A stretch of 8,190 bases of DNA from Prolixibacteraceae bacterium (GTDB lineage: Bacteria; Bacteroidota; Bacteroidia; Bacteroidales; Prolixibacteraceae), in the NCBI GenBank assembly GCA_027858145.1, contig JAQIDF010000068.1, positions 1 to 8,190 of the forward strand, in the 5' to 3' direction. Below are positions 6,668-8,190 of this stretch, piece by piece. Made by a program: the position numbers and the translations under genes. Positions within the stretch are counted from its first letter, which is position 1. The number at the start of each line of letters is the position of its first letter. A model generated the notes under the pieces. It was not told the DNA's origin and ran no database searches. It saw nothing but the letters and a program-made list of their open reading frames with translations.

Positions 6668-7690
6668 TTAATCCTCTTTCTTTTTAGGTATTGAAAAATA
6701 AAATGTTGCTCCTTTGTCTGGCTCGGCTTCTGCCCAGGTACGCCCACCGTGCCTTGAAATAATATGATGAACATTGGCAAGCCCAATGCCTGTCCCTTCA
6801 AATTCATCGGTAGGGTGTAAGCGTTGAAAAACACCAAATAATTTATGAGCATATTGCATATCGAAACCCACGCCATTATCATGAATAGCAAAAACAAATT
6901 CCTCTTTTTCATCGAGAACTTTTACCTCTATAATGGTTTTTTCTCTTGTATTGGTAAACTTTATAGCATTGTTTAATAAGTTTGTCCAAACCAAACGGAG
7001 CAAGGCTTGGTCTGCATAAACCTGAGGCAGTGCTGCAATACGCCATTCGATATTCCGTTTGTGGTTCTCCTGTTTTAACGTTACTAATACATCATTAACA
7101 ACGATATTCATATCAAAGTTGATAAGCAGCTTTTCTTGTCGCCCGATTCTTGAAAATTGAAGTAAATCGTCAATTAATGTAGCCATCTGGCTTGACGAAT
7201 CAGCTATGTTATCTAAGTAATGCCGTGCTTTTTCAGGAAGTGAATCGTAAAAGCGACGTTGAAGCAAATCAACAAATCCGTTTATATGACGCAATGGTGC
7301 ACGCAAGTCGTGAGAGACTGAATATGAAAACGCCTCCAGCTCTTTGTTGGCATTGATTAGCTCTGCTGCACGTTTTTCTTTTAGCTCGTTTTGAAGGAGA
7401 AGCTCTTTGTTGGCAATAATTAGCTCAGTAGCAAGTTTTTCTTTTTCTTCGTTTTGGAAAGTAAGTTCTTTGTTGGTTATGACTAGCTCTTCTGCACGTT
7501 TTTCTTTTTCTTTGTTCTGGTAGGTGAGTTCTTTGTCAGCAATGATTAACGTTTTGTCTGCTTTCTTACTATTAGCCATTACTTTTTTGTATAATTCCTC
7601 TAAAGAATTATAATTTTGTTTTAATTCAAGTAACTCACTGGTGAGTTCTTCATTGGATTTATTGTCAATTGTTATTTTTGAATGATTCAT
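6668..7690 (-). CDS. Soluble histidine kinase with repeated coiled-coil linker
   Basis: A 340-residue protein counted from the ATG at 7690. The frame stays open to a GTG at 7753 (361 residues), but those 21 extra residues are AT-driven and would overlap the probable promoter, so the ATG is preferred. The N-terminal 120 residues are highly charged coiled coil including three tandem 21-residue repeats of the type LIIANKEL..QNE.KEKRA.E. They run straight into HisKA (FSYSVSHDLRAPLRHINGF, phospho-His H127), a DHp helix pair, and the HATPase domain with N-box WTNLLNNAIKFT, G1 DNGVGFD and G2 GTGIGLA. The SVSHDLRAPLR H-box is typical of phytochrome-class bacterial kinases, yet no PAS, GAF, PHY or membrane segment is present. 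Input must come through the coiled coil or a partner. It is the first gene of a three-gene operon and its likely target is the adjacent stand-alone receiver. Confidence 0.88.
   Translation of the reverse strand: MNHSKITIDNKSNEELTSELLELKQNYNSLEELYKKVMANSKKADKTLIIADKELTYQNKEKEKRAEELVITNKELTFQNEEKEKLATELIIANKELLLQNELKEKRAAELINANKELEAFSYSVSHDLRAPLRHINGFVDLLQRRFYDSLPEKARHYLDNIADSSSQMATLIDDLLQFSRIGRQEKLLINFDMNIVVNDVLVTLKQENHKRNIEWRIAALPQVYADQALLRLVWTNLLNNAIKFTNTREKTIIEVKVLDEKEEFVFAIHDNGVGFDMQYAHKLFGVFQRLHPTDEFEGTGIGLANVHHIISRHGGRTWAEAEPDKGATFYFSIPKKKED
6672..6679 (-). promoter_or_regulatory. Ribosome binding site for the stand-alone receiver
   Basis: AAAGAGGA lies 6 bases before the ATG at 6665, inside the end of the upstream kinase gene (junction TAA-TC-ATG). 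It supports the start and coupling of the two genes. Confidence 0.55.
7334..7549 (-). repeat. Tandem 63-bp coding repeat (21-residue coiled-coil units)
   Basis: Three consecutive 63-bp units (7487-7549, 7424-7486, 7361-7423) plus a partial fourth encode LII(A/T)(N/D)KEL..QN..KEK.A.E in the kinase linker. A 21-residue unit equals three heptads, so adding or removing a unit would keep the coiled-coil phase. A single related unit sits at 5729-5791 in the hybrid kinase, implying exchange or duplication between the two genes. Confidence 0.8.
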
Positions 7691-7753
7691 ATTATGGACA
7701 TTAAAAAATATTGAATTTGTATAAGTTACGATATATTTAAGGGGAATCGTCAC

Positions 7754-7761
7754 TAAAGATA
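7754..7761 (-). promoter_or_regulatory. Candidate -7 promoter element for the kinase operon
   Basis: Minus-strand TATCTTTA is identical to the candidate element before the GH2 gene and close to TAnnTTTG. A TTTA at 7784-7787 is 22 bases upstream, slightly longer than the usual 19-21. Transcription from here would start near 7747, downstream of the GTG at 7753, which supports the ATG at 7690 as the start. Weak evidence only. Confidence 0.25.
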
Positions 7762-7871
7762 TTTTTATTATCTACAAAGCTGGTAAAGTGGCAAGAAAAG
7801 CAAATATTTGGCAGCTAAGAGAGGTTTGCAGGGAGGGGCATTAAAGTAACAACAGACGGTGTGAGGGCTAG

Positions 7872-7985
7872 GAAACAGCTCTTTTGCAAGCTGATGTAAA
7901 TAGCACCTATCAACCAGCAATGATTCGGGGTATTGAGATTGATAAACAATCGGGTGGTAAACGGTTATTAGGGATTCAGGGATAA
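7872..7985 (+). pseudogene. Fragment of a group II intron reverse transcriptase/maturase
   Basis: Between an in-frame TAG (7869-7871) and a TAA (7983-7985) the plus strand reads TALLQADVNSTYQPAMIRG followed by IEIDKQSGGKRLLGI. This matches the N-terminal RT-0/RT-1 region of group II intron-encoded proteins (..LL...Y.P..VRGVEIPK..GGKRLLGIPTV.DR). The reading is lost just after LGI, where the family continues PTV.DR. The catalytic YADD region and the maturase domain are missing. Upstream codons in another frame contain TTDGV, which could be a decayed copy of the family's GVDG motif, but the spacing is too short to be sure. An antisense open frame here (7768-8052) is judged a shadow. Confidence 0.65.
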
Positions 7986-7987
7986 AT

Positions 7988-8061
7988 AGTGAGAGGAGGT
8001 CACTGAGCATTGTCGAAGTACGCACTGGCGGGGCAACAATCCCGTCAGCCACCTACTCGAT
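7988..8061 (+). mobile_element. Probable group II intron 3' end (domain VI remnant)
   Basis: Downstream of the reverse-transcriptase fragment are GTGAGAGG (7989-7996), as found after domain V of many bacterial group II introns, and ACCTACTCGAT (8051-8061), a typical 3' terminus. In the latter, A8055 lies seven bases from the end, as expected for the branch-point adenosine. AGGT..CTGA (7997-8006) can pair with TCAG..ACCT (8045-8054), with a 2x2 internal loop, and CGGG/CCCG (8029-8032/8041-8044) can close an inner hairpin. Domains I-V are absent, so the intron is an internal-deletion relic. Recognition is from memory of intron ends and the pairing is imperfect. Confidence 0.45.
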
Positions 8062-8076
8062 TACCGCCAGTACTTC
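8015..8076. repeat. Imperfect inverted repeat followed by a T run
   Basis: GAAGTA-(CGCA)-CTGGCGG at 8015-8031 is complementary to CCGCCAGTACTTC at 8064-8076: 13 paired bases with a four-base bulge and a 32-base loop. Eight T residues follow at 8078-8085 on the plus strand. The left flank (CACTGAGCATTGTCGAAGT, 8001-8019) resembles a palindromic motif widely dispersed in Bacteroidota genomes. It could be a REP-type element or a terminator, and it competes with the domain VI fold proposed for the same bases. Confidence 0.45.
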
Positions 8077-8190
8077 ATTTTTTTTCAAGTTTCTTTAGTC
8101 TTGTCTGATAAGACTGAAAATAATTTCTTTGTGTTTTTTCGTCCAAAAAAGAAGAAAAAGTTAATTTTTCAACCAAGTCAGTCTGATTAA
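8075..8190 (-). CDS. C-terminal end of an unrecognised protein, continues off right edge
   Basis: The minus strand from 8188 is open for 37 codons to a TGA at 8075-8077. The peptide is rich in Lys, Gln and Glu (…VEKLTFSSFLDEKTQRNYFQ… ending RLKKLEKK) and looks protein-like, with a charged helical tail. The other two frames close within a few codons. I do not recognise a family. The last codons are A-rich and the stop overlaps the right arm of the inverted repeat, so a decayed or mobile-element-altered 3' end is possible. Only the far end of the gene is in view. Confidence 0.5.
   Translation of the reverse strand, partial: NQTDLVEKLTFSSFLDEKTQRNYFQSYQTRLKKLEKK

Noticed and set aside
6346..6687. 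A 113-residue plus-strand frame antisense to the receiver gene
   Set aside because: It is a Ser/Leu-rich antisense shadow of a receiver domain with all conserved residues on the other strand.
7691..7753. Upstream GTG start for the first histidine kinase
   Set aside because: The 21 added residues are low-complexity AT coding, there is no Shine-Dalgarno, and the likely promoter would place the transcript start inside this stretch.
7768..8052. A 94-residue minus-strand open frame
   Set aside because: It is antisense to the group II reverse-transcriptase fragment and intron end, has an erratic composition rich in Pro, Cys and Leu, and has no ribosome binding site.

Overview
The window most likely comes from a member of the Bacteroidota, probably a marine or anaerobic Marinilabiliales/Prolixibacteraceae-type bacterium. 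The grounds are a type IX secretion (T9SS) C-terminal sorting domain on a secreted glycoside hydrolase, Bacteroidota-style promoter-like motifs (TAnnTTTx), low GC, and remnants whose closest remembered relatives are Bacteroidota proteins. The genus is inference.

Layout, left to right. (1) Positions 1-120, minus strand: a 40-codon stretch reading as the CBS region of an IMP dehydrogenase (guaB), cut at its 5' side by two in-frame stops and running off the left edge. (2) 172-1695, minus: a secreted family GH128 endo-beta-1,3-glucanase with a T9SS sorting domain. (3) 1696-1906: a divergent intergenic region with a candidate promoter for the next gene. (4) 1907-4654, plus: a large GH2 glycosidase with a Sec signal peptide and no sorting domain. 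(5) 4655-5020: a small graveyard on the minus strand, holding the C-terminal end of a REP-associated tyrosine transposase (RAYT, Y1 family) with two nonsense codons, overlapped by the first 22 codons of a RhuM-family protein. (6) 7690-5021, minus: a tightly coupled three-gene signalling operon of histidine kinase, stand-alone receiver, and receiver-histidine kinase hybrid, with gaps of 1-2 bp. (7) 7691-8074: a leader/promoter candidate, then on the plus strand a fragment of a group II intron reverse transcriptase followed by what looks like the intron's 3' end (domain VI and terminal CTACTCGAT). (8) 8075-8190, minus: the last 37 codons of an unrecognised gene that enters from the right edge.

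The two hydrolases plausibly act in sequence on an extracellular beta-glucan or mixed polysaccharide: GH128 outside or on the cell surface, GH2 in the periplasm on released oligosaccharides. No SusC/SusD pair is visible, so a full polysaccharide utilisation locus is not shown. The three signalling proteins have no membrane or recognisable sensor domain. Both kinases carry the same 21-residue coiled-coil repeat, so they look like a related, cytoplasmic, partner-driven phosphorelay. The most notable non-obvious signal is that broken gene or mobile-element fragments sit at every junction between the intact modules, which suggests a region assembled by repeated insertion and deletion. I did not find a convincing wholly new system; the sensorless kinase operon and the decayed elements are the best leads.
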